The notes: generated from the sequence alone by a model not told the origin. A stretch of DNA of 48,834 nucleotides from JAFANK01 sp036741695 (GCA_036741695.1 DAINRU010000015.1:1-48834); one strand, 5' to 3'; counted from the first letter of the stretch, positions 1 to 8,535 are shown. Numbers and translations are program-made.

Positions 1-2
1 AT

Positions 3-305
3 GGCCCAGAAAACTGGTCGCGGGCCATGCTCGAATGGTCGGTCGATCACGATGTCGAGCTGCACTTTATCGATCCGGGTAAGCCTGCGCAAAATGCTTG
101 GATCGAGTCGTTCAACGCAAGGGCGCGCGACGAGTTCTTCAATCTGCATCTCTTCCGTTCGCTCGATGAAGCACGAGCTGCCGCCGACGCTTGGCTTGTC
201 GACTACAACGAAGTACGACCGCACAGCTCGCTGAAATACCTCACCCCCAAGGAGTTCGCCGAGACCCTAAGAACCGACCTCACCCCACAGTTATCACTGG
301 CCTAA
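3..305 (+). CDS. IS3-family transposase OrfB, C-terminal part (cut by window edge)
   Basis: This is the C-terminal end of an integrase-core (DDE) transposase that catalyses strand transfer for an insertion sequence. The reading frame is open from the first bases of the window to a TAA at 303-305. It begins with GPENW, a variant of the usual (N)GPEF motif, continues with HFIDPGKPAQNAWIESFNAR, which contains the third catalytic acidic residue (Glu of WIES), and has the typical closing block VDYNEVRPHSSLKYLTPKEF. The N-terminal half lies outside the window, so completeness cannot be judged. No clear terminal inverted repeat or target duplication was recognised after the stop. The family assignment is secure and the subgroup is not. 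Confidence 0.9.
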   Translation, partial: GPENWSRAMLEWSVDHDVELHFIDPGKPAQNAWIESFNARARDEFFNLHLFRSLDEARAAADAWLVDYNEVRPHSSLKYLTPKEFAETLRTDLTPQLSLA

Positions 306-606
306 GAACGGGGCTCAGACCCGCAGCTCCGCGCTATGACAGCGAAAAGGTCTAAGAGGTTTTCTTTCACAGCGGCTCCTACTCGGCTTGAGAATCTCGT
401 ATTATCTAGTAGTTGTCCGTTTAAGACTTATTTTCAGACGTCTGACTCATGACCTTTTCGATGCGATTAGAGCCCTAAACCGTCACGATTTTAGGCCGAA
501 TTCTGCCCACATTCTGCCCACAAAATTTCGCAGCACAATCCAAAACTGGCCATTATTTGCCAAACTCGTCGATCACTAGGGTAGCGTGCAGACCGCACTA
601 ATTAAC

Positions 607-635
607 GCGCCGCGACATTTCTTGTGTCGCGGCGC
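607..635. terminator. Strong 11-bp hairpin, terminator-like
   Basis: Perfect inverted repeat: 607-617 pairs with 625-635 (GCGCCGCGACA / TGTCGCGGCGC) around a 7-nt loop. It is followed by only a weak T-run on the plus side (ATCGCTTT) and none on the minus side. It lies 17 nt beyond the break point of the tRNA fragment on the minus strand, so it could be the original tRNA terminator or a structure brought in by the inserted element. Confidence 0.5.
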
Positions 636-651
636 ATCGCTTTAGGTCGAG

Positions 652-688
652 TTACAAAACCGCTGCTCTACCCCTGAGCTACGTCGGC
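652..688 (-). pseudogene. 5' half of a tRNA-Thr (anticodon TGT), truncated
   Basis: Reading the minus strand from 688, acceptor strand GCCGACG, T8-A9, D-stem GCTC with loop AGGGGTA and GAGC, A26, anticodon 5' stem GCGGT and loop TTTGTAA (anticodon TGT) follow one another with canonical spacing. Directly after position 38 the sequence changes to CTCGACC, which cannot pair with GCGGT. No T-arm or complementary acceptor strand (CGTCGGC) is present downstream. The gene is therefore broken exactly at the 3' edge of the anticodon loop, a common crossover site for integrative elements. Threonine identity is inferred from the anticodon only. Confidence 0.6.
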
Positions 689-860
689 GCGAATTTGGCT
701 CTTCTCTCTATGCGATGAGGCCTCGATCTTTCTTCGCAACTCATTCGACGGACCATAAAACCGCCGCCTGCTGTCCGTTTTGACAATGCCTGGCGTAGGA
801 CTCAGTCGAGACTAGCTGGCATCCAGGCGAAACTGCCCAGCCAGAGAATGAGCAACGCCG

Positions 861-1715
861 ATGAGCAACCAGAATCTTGTCACAACCGAATGGCTTGACG
901 CGCACCTCGGCGAGCCCGATCTCGCGGTCATCGATGCTTCCTGGTACCTACCACAGGCCAACCGCAGCGGCCACGCAGAATATGTCGCCGCTCATATTCC
1001 AGGCGCCGTCTTCTTCGACATCGACTCCATCGCCGATCCGTCGACCGGCTTGCCGCACATGTTGCCGAAGCCCGAAGCTTTTGCCGCGGCGATGAGCGCA
1101 CGCGGTCTTGGCGACGGCATGCGGTTCGTCGTCTACGATGGCGCCGGACTCTTCTCCGCAGCGCGCGTCTGGTGGAGCTTACGAACCTATGGCGCGAGGG
1201 ATGTGAAAGTCTTGGACGGCGGCCTGCCTAGATGGAAGGCGGAAGGGCGTCGGCTTGAGTCGGGCGAGGTCAGACCTTTGCCACGCACCTTCACACCGCG
1301 TCTGAATGAAGAAGCCGTCGCCGACATCAACTCCGTTTCCCGCGCGCTCGCCACCGGCTCGGCGCAGGTGGTCGATGCCCGTCCCATCGATCGTTTCCGC
1401 GGTGAAGCACCAGAGCCGCGTCCTGGTGTCCGCTCGGGCCACATGCCCGGCAGTTTCAACCTGCCGTATGCCGAGCTTATCACCTATGGACACCTGAAAT
1501 CAGCGCAAGAGATCAAACAGGCTTTCGAGACGGCGGGTGTCGATCTGACAAAGCCCATCATCACATCCTGCGGCTCTGGCGTTTCGGCGGCGATCCTGGC
1601 CTTGGCGGCGGAAACGGTGGGCCGCCCGGTCGTGGCGCTGTACGACGGCTCGTGGACTGAATGGGGCTCGCGGCCCGACCGCCCCGTGGCGATAGGCGCA
1701 GCCCGGCACGATTGA
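861..1715 (+). CDS. sseA: 3-mercaptopyruvate/thiosulfate sulfurtransferase (tandem rhodanese)
   Basis: This is a cytoplasmic enzyme that moves sulfane sulfur from 3-mercaptopyruvate or thiosulfate to an acceptor. It has 284 aa, the usual length for a two-domain rhodanese. The N-terminal domain is inactive and structural (VIDASWYLP, YVAAHIPGAVFFDID, VYDGAGLFSAARVWW, VLDGGLPRW). The C-terminal domain carries VVDARPIDRFRG and the active-site loop CGSGVSA with the nucleophilic Cys at about residue 237. The CGSGV form is typical of mercaptopyruvate sulfurtransferases, whereas CRKGVT marks thiosulfate-specific ones. It stands alone upstream of the next gene group, with 87 nt between them. No strong ribosome-binding site is visible. 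Confidence 0.93.
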   Translation: MSNQNLVTTEWLDAHLGEPDLAVIDASWYLPQANRSGHAEYVAAHIPGAVFFDIDSIADPSTGLPHMLPKPEAFAAAMSARGLGDGMRFVVYDGAGLFSAARVWWSLRTYGARDVKVLDGGLPRWKAEGRRLESGEVRPLPRTFTPRLNEEAVADINSVSRALATGSAQVVDARPIDRFRGEAPEPRPGVRSGHMPGSFNLPYAELITYGHLKSAQEIKQAFETAGVDLTKPIITSCGSGVSAAILALAAETVGRPVVALYDGSWTEWGSRPDRPVAIGAARHD

Positions 1716-1802
1716 ACCTCCTCACAGGGCGGCCGAGCCGGCAAGGGCGACGCGACTGCAGTGAAAGGCACGCTCGGACGAGACCCTTAACCACCGTTCT
1801 CA

Positions 1803-4010
1803 ATGAAGCGCCGGGTCGCTATATTGACGCTTGTCGCCCTCGTGTGCGTCCACGCGAAAGCTTTGGCCGCGCCTCCGTCGGACGTGACGTTGAACGCCAA
1901 TCCCTTTGTCGCAGCGATCGACGAGCAGGTAACGATCACCGGTTTTGTCGGCACCGGCACGGCGCTGCCGGTCCGCTTAGCGTTCGGTGATGGCTCACAA
2001 ACGATCATCTCGACCGCCAGATTCGCGGTCACTCACTCGTACGGGCAGCCTGGAGGCTACAACATCATCATGACGACCGCAGCCGGCGCTTTCTTGGATG
2101 CCACCTTTGTGAGCGTGCCCGCCCAAACGCCGAGGCTCCCGCTCGGCGCCATTTACTCGACATCCGTCACCGCTTCGCCGGTGCTCTCTGGTAGCGTGAT
2201 CAAGATCTTTCTGACCTACCGTATCGCGGTTCCCACTGGAATAGGGGTTGCTTTATCGGGGCCACTCCCTGCTTTTCAAGCAATCGTCGATCTCTTGGAT
2301 GCAAAAGGTGATCTCATCCATCGAAGCGACCCGACATTGATCAACCGAGACCAGATTGACCTCACGCAAAACACGACCATACAGTATTCTGTTCCCGTCG
2401 ATGCTAGTGGCGCCTACCAGCTGCGCGTCTTCATCCAGGCGGTCGATCGCGGCACCGTCGCCGTCGGCGCGCCGATCACCCTCGACGTCATCGGCAATGG
2501 TCCTGGTAACGCCGTTGATGCGGCAGGGGTCCACGCCGCCGGTAGCGTCGAGGTAGGCCACCGGCCGCAGATCACGGGCGAGACGGTCAATCCCGGCATC
2601 ACCGCATCGGCGCAGCAGAGCGTATCGACGTCACAGCTGGGCATGTTTTCCGATCCGGTCTCGAACCGGGTCGACCCACTTTTAGCGCTCATGTCGCTGA
2701 TGCCCGCGACGCTATCGTCGCCGAACGCTCTCAACACCACTCCCAAGCTGCCCGCCACGCTGCCCATCGTCGCCTCGGGGCAAAAGGCGCAGTACTACGA
2801 CGGTTTCGGCCGCTCCATGGCGCCCATGCCCGATATCATCGGTGGCTTCTCCACCATTCGCGGCCTCAATGCTGTATACCGGACCGCACCTGGATGGACG
2901 TTCCAGACATCGGTGGGCAATTCGGAACTGTACACGGTCCAGAGACACCAGCCGCAGACATTCGAACAAGTTGCTGACGTCTTCGAGCTGGGCCATTTCT
3001 GGTCCGATGCAGACAGCGTCCAATTCTTCCATCAGGGCCGCGGTGACAACCCAAGCCGATTCCTCGGGTATCCTGGAGCGGCTATCGGCCCTCAGGTGGC
3101 AGACGTGAACGCCCTGGAAGTCACGCATGGAGTGAACCGTGATGTATCGGTCGCGGCCTCCGGCGCCGAGTCACGGTCCTATGCCAACTATCCGAGTGCA
3201 CCGTTCGTCTGGGATTCCGCCGACCTGGTCAGCGCCGCGTATCGCAACGGGTTCTCGTCGGCGACTCTGCAATACCACAATTTCGGCCAATCCTACACGC
3301 CTGGCAACGGTCTCGAGGCACAGTCGGACCGAGCAGGCATGCTTGCCAGCGCCATGCTTCCTTTCGCCAAGACGGGGCAGTTCGCGTTCAACTGGGACCG
3401 CGAGTCGACGAGGTCGACGCCGGGCACCCAGACCATCACCTCGGCACTCCTCGGTTTCGGATTCTCTCACGGGATGGACGCATCGGCATCGGCGACGAGA
3501 GAGCGAGAACAGAGCGCGCTCAACGACGTCACCACCGGTACGGTGACGCTCCACCTTGCGCGCAGCGATGCCTGGCATACATTCCTCGCCGATGGATCGA
3601 TCGTATCTTCACACGACTACGTCAACGACTACTTGAGCTCGACGATGCGCATCGGCAGCCTGCAATACTCTGTCCAGCACGGCATTCAGGCGATCGGACT
3701 CGGTGTCAACGCGACCCAACTCAGTTCGTCTTTCCGAGAGAGCACGGTGACCGAGTCTTTCAGCGACGGCGTCGGGTTCGGCGGCGTGCAACGCCGCATC
3801 GGTGCACAAGTTGGCCTGGCGAACACGAATACGCGCTACGGCTATGGCTTTGGGACGGTAAGCGACGACCTCACCGGCGTTATCTCCTACCGGATCGCTC
3901 GCGGCGTCACCATCGGATTCAAAGGCGAACGCACGCTGTTCAACGCGCACGTGCCGCAGGCCGACTCGATCGCCGGCGGCATGCGATTCGTCCTCATTAT
4001 CGAACGATAA
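1803..4010 (+). CDS. Secreted PKD-domain protein with probable C-terminal outer-membrane beta-barrel
   Basis: I do not recognise a named family. The 735-aa protein has a clear signal peptide (MKRR, hydrophobic core, ALA|AP at about residue 22). A PKD-like beta-sandwich follows at about 30-110, with FGDGSQ at 61-66 and HSYGQPGGY at 78-86. A second beta-rich region lies at about 120-240. From about residue 330 to the end the sequence is a long series of short, alternating polar/hydrophobic strands separated by turns, ending in GGMRFVLIIER, which is what a beta-barrel looks like. If correct, the cell has an outer membrane. The gene is followed after 10 nt by the PDZ/multi-TM protein, so the two are probably cotranscribed. 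The barrel is inferred from the strand pattern, not from homology. Confidence 0.6.
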   Translation: MKRRVAILTLVALVCVHAKALAAPPSDVTLNANPFVAAIDEQVTITGFVGTGTALPVRLAFGDGSQTIISTARFAVTHSYGQPGGYNIIMTTAAGAFLDATFVSVPAQTPRLPLGAIYSTSVTASPVLSGSVIKIFLTYRIAVPTGIGVALSGPLPAFQAIVDLLDAKGDLIHRSDPTLINRDQIDLTQNTTIQYSVPVDASGAYQLRVFIQAVDRGTVAVGAPITLDVIGNGPGNAVDAAGVHAAGSVEVGHRPQITGETVNPGITASAQQSVSTSQLGMFSDPVSNRVDPLLALMSLMPATLSSPNALNTTPKLPATLPIVASGQKAQYYDGFGRSMAPMPDIIGGFSTIRGLNAVYRTAPGWTFQTSVGNSELYTVQRHQPQTFEQVADVFELGHFWSDADSVQFFHQGRGDNPSRFLGYPGAAIGPQVADVNALEVTHGVNRDVSVAASGAESRSYANYPSAPFVWDSADLVSAAYRNGFSSATLQYHNFGQSYTPGNGLEAQSDRAGMLASAMLPFAKTGQFAFNWDRESTRSTPGTQTITSALLGFGFSHGMDASASATREREQSALNDVTTGTVTLHLARSDAWHTFLADGSIVSSHDYVNDYLSSTMRIGSLQYSVQHGIQAIGLGVNATQLSSSFRESTVTESFSDGVGFGGVQRRIGAQVGLANTNTRYGYGFGTVSDDLTGVISYRIARGVTIGFKGERTLFNAHVPQADSIAGGMRFVLIIER

Positions 4011-4020
4011 GCGACAACAG

Positions 4021-5844
4021 ATGAGTCACAACGTAGCGTCTCCGGTCGGGCACACGATACGGCGCAACATCATCGTCGCGTTGTTATCGCTTTTCGTCCT
4101 CGCGTCCACTCTCCCCGGGCTAAGCTTGCTGTGGAACTCCGACGGCACGAGTTACGGACCGCAAGGCTCACTCGGGTTCACGACAGATTACGACGGCATC
4201 GTCAAAGCGGTGCATCCGGGCTCGCCCGCATCTTTGGCCGGTATCCAAGCCGGCGATCGCATCGATCTACGGCGAACCTCGTTCGAAGATCGCCGCTTTT
4301 TTTCTCCCGCGCAAGCGCGCACGCCGGCGGGCACGTTCGCGACGCTGTGGGTAGTCCACGGCGGCCTCGAACGACAGGTCACACTCGTCGCACCCGCGGC
4401 AGACTACCCGCCCGCGTCGAAAGTCAACATCTTCGCGCGGACGCTCGCTGCGCTGATCTTCGTCGTGGTGGGGGGACTGCTCGTCGTCTTGCGGCCAAGC
4501 TCGATGACGTGGGGTTTCTTCTTCTACTGTCTTGGTTTCAGCCCCGGCATCGCCTTTGGAGGCCTATCACGGTTCCCGTCGGCACCTTCACACGCAGCCT
4601 ATATCCTGTTCACCGATCTCTTGACCGCAGCCGGCACTGTCGGCATATTGGTGTTCTCGCTGAGATTCCTGTGCGACACTCCGTCACCATGGCGCCGGTC
4701 ACTCGAACGGGCAACCCCCTACCTCTTTGCGCTCTTTGTCTTCTTGTTGGCCTACCCGGATCTCGCCAATCTCGTACTAGGGCTTCCAGCGGAAGCTGTG
4801 CAGCGGGTGATGCTCACGTTGCAAGGCGCCGTATTCGCCCTGAGCATCTTCGCCGCGCTACAGACCTATCTCCACGGCCGGCGCGACGACCAGCCACGCA
4901 TCCAGTGGGTCGTGGTCGGGCTGTGCGTGGGCATCGTCGGAACCTATCTCGGCAGCGTGTTGCTGTTTAGCTCGGAGCTGCCCTTCAACCCGCCGCGCTG
5001 GCTGCAAAGCGCATTGCTCACCCTCAACGTCGTCCTGCCCATCTCGGTCGCGTACGCGGTCATCCGCCATCGCGTGCTCGAGGTAAGTTTTGTGGTGAGC
5101 CGGGCGCTCATCTACGCCGTCTTGACCTTCGTCGTGCTCAGTCTCTTCGCGTTCATCGACTGGTTTGTCGGGCGAGAGCTCGAGCAGGTCCGTCTGGCCT
5201 CCTACGTCGAGATCGCCTTAGCCATCGGCTTGAGCTTCTGGCTCAATTCGCTCGAGAAAAGAGTGGAGACGGTCGTGGCCACCGTGTTCTTCCGCAAGCG
5301 ACGCCAGGCCATGCAACGGATCGAGCGCGCGGCCCAAGCCGTGCATCATGCCGAGAAAGTCTCCACGATATACGACTACGTCGTCCGCGAGCCGGTCGAG
5401 GCCCTGTCGCTGTCATCATCGGCGCTGTTCGTGCCCGAGGACAAGGGAGAATACCGGCGCATCGCGGCCATCGGGTGGAGCAGCTCCAATACCTCGGTCA
5501 TCGAGCATGATGATCCATTAGCCCTCGAACTCGAGGCCGAGTTCGAGCCGCTGCGCATCGCGGAGATCGGCTGGAAGCATGCGGACCTGCCGGCGGGGGA
5601 AGCAGCGCCGATCCTTGCTGTGCCGATGGTCGCGCGGCGCGAACTTCTGGGCATCGCCCTCTACGGCGCACATGCCAACGGTGCCGACATCGACCCCGAA
5701 GAGGTGCGCGCCCTCTATCAGCTGGCACGCGCCGCTCAGGCGACCTACGACCACTTGCGCGTGCTCGAACTCGAAGCACAGCTGCAACAGCTGCAAGCGC
5801 GCGTCGCCTCGCTGCAGGCGGCGACCGGCGAGCTCACCGGTTAG
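4021..5844 (+). CDS. PDZ domain, multi-TM, GAF-like sensor protein without a kinase domain
   Basis: 607 aa. TM1 lies at about 17-37. A PDZ-like domain on the outer side follows at about 50-120 (IVKAVHPGSPASLAGIQAGD). About seven further membrane segments run to about residue 415, the last near ALIYAVLTFVVLSLFAFIDW. A cytoplasmic GAF-like domain follows at about 430-575, and the protein ends in a coiled coil of LEAQLQQLQARVASL type. The membrane part (RHRVLEVSFVVSRALIYAVL) is of the kind found at the front of sensor histidine kinases. However, no HisKA or HATPase region follows, and the reading frame ends naturally at a TAG. It may sense a signal and work through a partner. It is probably cotranscribed with the envelope protein upstream and the hydrolase 3 nt downstream. 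Confidence 0.7.
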   Translation: MSHNVASPVGHTIRRNIIVALLSLFVLASTLPGLSLLWNSDGTSYGPQGSLGFTTDYDGIVKAVHPGSPASLAGIQAGDRIDLRRTSFEDRRFFSPAQARTPAGTFATLWVVHGGLERQVTLVAPAADYPPASKVNIFARTLAALIFVVVGGLLVVLRPSSMTWGFFFYCLGFSPGIAFGGLSRFPSAPSHAAYILFTDLLTAAGTVGILVFSLRFLCDTPSPWRRSLERATPYLFALFVFLLAYPDLANLVLGLPAEAVQRVMLTLQGAVFALSIFAALQTYLHGRRDDQPRIQWVVVGLCVGIVGTYLGSVLLFSSELPFNPPRWLQSALLTLNVVLPISVAYAVIRHRVLEVSFVVSRALIYAVLTFVVLSLFAFIDWFVGRELEQVRLASYVEIALAIGLSFWLNSLEKRVETVVATVFFRKRRQAMQRIERAAQAVHHAEKVSTIYDYVVREPVEALSLSSSALFVPEDKGEYRRIAAIGWSSSNTSVIEHDDPLALELEAEFEPLRIAEIGWKHADLPAGEAAPILAVPMVARRELLGIALYGAHANGADIDPEEVRALYQLARAAQATYDHLRVLELEAQLQQLQARVASLQAATGELTG

Positions 5845-5847
5845 CGC

Positions 5848-6609
5848 GTGCCGTTCTTCCAGCACAGCGGGCTCCGACTCCAATACTTCACCGCCGGCCA
5901 AGGTCCGCCCGTGCTGCTCATCCACGGGTGGGGAGGGCGTGCGCGGCGCCAATGGCATGCAACGGTGAACGAACTTCGCAATTCCTACAGCTTCTACGGG
6001 TTGTCGCTGCGCGGTCACGGACAGTCTGAAGAGGTGGACGATCCCGACTACGACTGGTATGACCTCGCCGCAGACTGCGACGCCCTGCGCGAGACGGTCG
6101 GCGTCGAACGATGGTCCGTCGTTGGGTATTCGCTCGGCGGCATCGTCGCGCTCAAATACGCGAGTCTTTACCCGCAACGAGTGACTGTCGTCTGCGCAGT
6201 GTCGCCCCTCATCGTGCCTAGGTGGATCGGTCTGGGGATGCAGTACTTGCGATGGCCGGTAGCGCTCGCGCTGCGTCTGGCCCGAGCGCTACCGCCAAAG
6301 CTCTCCGGCAAGATGCTCCACAACGTCGCGAAGACCCGCCTGCGCACGCTCTTCCACACCGTCACCCTGATGAAACAGTGGGAGCCGGGAAAGACCGGGA
6401 TCCCGCCGTCCGTGCCGGCCATCATCATCTTGGGCGCTGAGGATCGCGTGGCGCATGGCGAGCGGGCGATCGCCGCCGCTCCCAAGGTGGACGTGCGCGT
6501 GCTCGAGCACACCGATCATTTCCCCCTGTGGCGGCAGCGCGAGCGGTTCGTGCGGGAGCTGCGTGACGTTCTTGATTCCTACACGGGCGATGAGGACAGC
6601 GCGCCCTAG
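5848..6609 (+). CDS. Alpha/beta-hydrolase fold enzyme
   Basis: 253 aa, a single alpha/beta-hydrolase domain with the complete catalytic machinery: oxyanion-hole segment LLIHGWGG (23-30), nucleophile elbow GYSLGG with Ser95, acid Asp199 in LGAEDRV and His224 in HTDHFPLW. A cap region (about 120-185) is rich in basic and hydrophobic residues (ALRLARALPPKLSGKM). The start is a GTG only 3 nt after the preceding stop, so translation is likely coupled to the sensor-like gene. The substrate cannot be told from the sequence; esterase, lipase or lactonase activity are all possible. The 3' end overlaps the convergent small gene on the other strand by 4 nt. Confidence 0.85.
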   Translation: MPFFQHSGLRLQYFTAGQGPPVLLIHGWGGRARRQWHATVNELRNSYSFYGLSLRGHGQSEEVDDPDYDWYDLAADCDALRETVGVERWSVVGYSLGGIVALKYASLYPQRVTVVCAVSPLIVPRWIGLGMQYLRWPVALALRLARALPPKLSGKMLHNVAKTRLRTLFHTVTLMKQWEPGKTGIPPSVPAIIILGAEDRVAHGERAIAAAPKVDVRVLEHTDHFPLWRQRERFVRELRDVLDSYTGDEDSAP

Positions 6610-6896
6610 GTCAGGCTCGTGCGCAGCACGATCGGTTCGAAATCCGCATCCCCGGCTGAGGCTGATTTGATGATCTGCAGGTCGCGCGGGGCATAAAGAT
6701 CGACTTGGTGGCCGGCGGGGCAGCGCAGCGTGAAGGCGCTTCGTAGGTCGCGCTCTCCGTCTCCGCTGTCGAGCTTCACGAGCGCGCCATCCGGAAAGAC
6801 GGCATCCGATGTGCGTCCCTCTTGGACGACGAGTTCGTGGCAGTCTGGCTCGCGGCACTTGACCTCGTGCCGATAGCGCACTCGCAAATACGGCAT
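6606..6896 (-). CDS. Small putative zinc-binding protein, unknown function
   Basis: A 96-aa protein that I do not recognise. Two Cys/His pairs, KCREPDCHE near residue 15-22 and LRCPAGHQV near residue 60, are spaced like a zinc-ribbon or treble-clef knuckle. The rest is short beta strands (YLRVRYRHEVK, VDLYAPRDLQII). The ATG at 6894-6896 is the most likely start because the frame upstream only shadows sigH. It lies downstream of sigH on the same strand, behind the hairpin at 6934-6961, and runs tail to tail into the hydrolase gene. Support comes from composition and the motif pair, not homology. Confidence 0.5.
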   Translation of the reverse strand: MPYLRVRYRHEVKCREPDCHELVVQEGRTSDAVFPDGALVKLDSGDGERDLRSAFTLRCPAGHQVDLYAPRDLQIIKSASAGDADFEPIVLRTSLT

Positions 6897-6933
6897 GCAC
6901 CTAGTACTATCGGCAGGTCGTGGATACGTGATA

Positions 6934-6961
6934 AGGGGCGCGACGTTGCCGTCGCGCCCCT
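6934..6961 (-). terminator. Hairpin at the 3' end of sigH
   Basis: Perfect 11-bp stem: 6934-6944 pairs with 6951-6961 around GTTGCC, very GC-rich (GGGGCGCGAC arm). It lies 28 nt after the sigH stop codon. The T-run behind it on the minus strand is weak (TTATC), so it may attenuate or stabilise rather than fully terminate. Hairpins with similar GGGCG arms lie behind rpmB and clpC. Confidence 0.6.
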
Positions 6962-6988
6962 GTCGGTGTTGCCGCGCTTCGATGCGCC

Positions 6989-7636
6989 CTAGTACAGCTC
7001 GACCTCGCTCAGGTTCTTCTCGATCTTGCGCTTGACGCGCTGGAGAGCGTTGTCGATCGACTTCACGTGGCGATTGAGATCCCGAGCCATCTCTTGATAC
7101 GACTTGCCTTCGAGATAGCTCAAGAGCACCTGCGACTCGAGGTCGCTCAGGTTCTCCTGGATCCGCTCCTTGATGTCTTCGGAAACCTCCTGGTTGATGA
7201 CCAGTTCTTCCGGATCCGACATCTTGGCGCTGGCCATGACGTCGAGCAGCGTGCGTTCGCTGTCCTCGTCGTAAATCGGCTTGTTGAGTGAAATGTACTG
7301 GTTGAGCGGGATGTGCTTCTGCCGCGTCGCGGTCTTGATGGCGGTGATGATCTGACGCGTGATGCACAGCTCCGCGAAGGCACGGAACGACGACAGCTTG
7401 TCCGCGCGGAAGTCGCGAACCGCCTTGTAGAGTCCGATCATGCCCTCTTGGATGATATCCTCACGGTCTGCGCCGATGAGGAAGTAGCTTTTCGCTTTGA
7501 TGCGGACGAAGTTCTTGTATTTATTGAGCAGGAACTCCATGGCGAGGTTGTCGCCACATTTCGCTGCATTGACGAGTTCTTCGTCGGCGCGCTCACTATA
7601 GTCCAGAGTGTCTTCTACCGGGTGAAGTGCCCCCAA
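6989..7636 (-). CDS. sigH: RNA polymerase sigma-70 family factor, SigH type
   Basis: Directs RNA polymerase to alternative promoters; in Bacillus the orthologue controls the transition to stationary phase. The 215-aa protein has region 2 with YFLIGADREDIIQEGMIGLY (core binding and -10 recognition), followed by FAELCITRQIITAIKTATRQK, and region 4 with the helix-turn-helix LEGKSYQEMARDLNRHVKSI and NALQRVKRK. Identity to SigH is high across the whole length. The start is uncertain: a TTG at 7634-7636, or an ATT one codon earlier, both behind GGGGGT. An in-frame TAA lies immediately upstream and no ATG is available before region 1.2. A clear housekeeping promoter (7694-7722) lies upstream, so the gene is transcribed separately from rlmB. 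Confidence 0.95.
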   Translation of the reverse strand: MGALHPVEDTLDYSERADEELVNAAKCGDNLAMEFLLNKYKNFVRIKAKSYFLIGADREDIIQEGMIGLYKAVRDFRADKLSSFRAFAELCITRQIITAIKTATRQKHIPLNQYISLNKPIYDEDSERTLLDVMASAKMSDPEELVINQEVSEDIKERIQENLSDLESQVLLSYLEGKSYQEMARDLNRHVKSIDNALQRVKRKIEKNLSEVELY

Positions 7637-7693
7637 AATTTTGCGTTACCCCCAATTTCCTGGCTGCGAGATAGCCCCTTGCAGTCCTTACCG

Positions 7694-7722
7694 ATTATAT
7701 GTTCGAGCCCTGATTTCGTCAA
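7694..7722 (-). promoter_or_regulatory. Sigma-70 promoter of sigH
   Basis: On the minus strand TTGACG (7722-7717) is followed by a 17-nt spacer and a perfect TATAAT (7699-7694). This predicts transcription starting near 7687, about 50 nt before the sigH start codon. It is one of the two best housekeeping promoters visible in the window. Confidence 0.8.
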
Positions 7723-7782
7723 GGATTGGTGCGGGTTTTCCCCTGCCTCGCCGCCGTCACAATCTCAGTAGAAGACTTGACT

Positions 7783-8535
7783 TTACTCGCCTGAGCGGCG
7801 CCGCCGGGCTACCTCGAAGAGCACAACGGCGGCCGCGCTCGCGGCGTTGAGCGACGCCACATGGCCGTGTAATGGGATGCGCACCAATGCATCGCAACGC
7901 TCGCTCACTAACCGCGACAAGCCTTTGCCCTCCGCTCCCACCACCAAGACGCACTTGGCGGTGTAGTCAGCTTCATGATAGTCCACGGCACCAGGGCCGG
8001 GGGAGAGCCCTGTGACCCAACACCCATCGTCTTTCAGCGCTTCCATGGCAGCCACGATATTCGGGACACGGGCGACCCTCAGGTGCGATGCCGCCCCCGC
8101 CGCGGCCCTCCGCGTGACCGCCGTAACACCTGCGTTGCGGCGATCCGGCATCACTACGGCGTCCGCTCCCGCTCCCTCCGCGTTGCGCAGCACCGCCCCG
8201 AGGTTCTGGGGATCCTCCAGGTGGTCGACGGCCACGACGAGGGCGCTCTTGGCGTCGTGTACGAGTTCGCGCACGTGGCCGAACGGCGTATAGGCAAATG
8301 GCGGCAAGGTGGCCCGGACGTGCTGGTGGTGATCCGGTTGACCTCGCCAGTGCGAATCCAGGGCGGCTTCGAAAGCGATGGGGATCTTGCGCTCGCGTGC
8401 AGCGGCGATCAGCCCAGCGAGCTTCGGATCGCGCTCGCGGTGCTTGCCGATGACGATGCGTTGCAGCGGCTCACCTGCCCGCAGCGCCTCGTCGACGGCG
8501 TGGAACCCGACAATCTGCTCCTCATCAGCCGCCAT
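7783..8535 (-). CDS. rlmB: SPOUT rRNA 2'-O-methyltransferase (RlmB/TrmH family)
   Basis: Methylates a ribose 2'-OH in rRNA using S-adenosylmethionine, most likely G2251 of 23S rRNA by analogy with RlmB. The 250-aa protein has an N-terminal substrate-binding domain (QIVGFHAVDEALRAG) and the knotted SPOUT domain. That domain has motif 1 DHLEDPQNLGAVLRNAEGAG, motif 2 LVVGAEGKGLSRLV and motif 3 IPLHGHVASLNAASAAAVVL. The ATG at 8533-8535 is preferred over an upstream frame extension because it begins just before the conserved domain. It overlaps the end of cysS by 11 nt, indicating translational coupling. The same cysS-rlmB order occurs in Firmicutes, though there a small RNase III-like gene (mrnC) sits between them. 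Confidence 0.92.
   Translation of the reverse strand: MAADEEQIVGFHAVDEALRAGEPLQRIVIGKHRERDPKLAGLIAAARERKIPIAFEAALDSHWRGQPDHHQHVRATLPPFAYTPFGHVRELVHDAKSALVVAVDHLEDPQNLGAVLRNAEGAGADAVVMPDRRNAGVTAVTRRAAAGAASHLRVARVPNIVAAMEALKDDGCWVTGLSPGPGAVDYHEADYTAKCVLVVGAEGKGLSRLVSERCDALVRIPLHGHVASLNAASAAAVVLFEVARRRRSGE

Larger units (their letters stand above)
306..860. other. Non-coding stretch between the IS remnant and the sulfurtransferase gene
   Basis: I see no convincing gene here. The stretch holds a perfect 11-bp direct repeat in tandem (TTCTGCCCACA at 501-511 and 512-522), a strong hairpin (607-635) and a truncated tRNA-Thr (652-688, minus). A 29-codon minus-strand frame at 483-572, ending in GRMWAEFGLKS, loosely resembles the tail of a tyrosine integrase, but it is too short to call. 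A TTGACA hexamer at 780-785 has no good -10 partner at 17 nt. The region reads as a scar of insertion and decay next to the IS. Confidence 0.5.

Noticed and set aside
388..579. Short plus-strand open frame in the IS-adjacent gap
   Set aside because: 63 codons, no ribosome-binding site, no motif, in a region full of decayed sequence.
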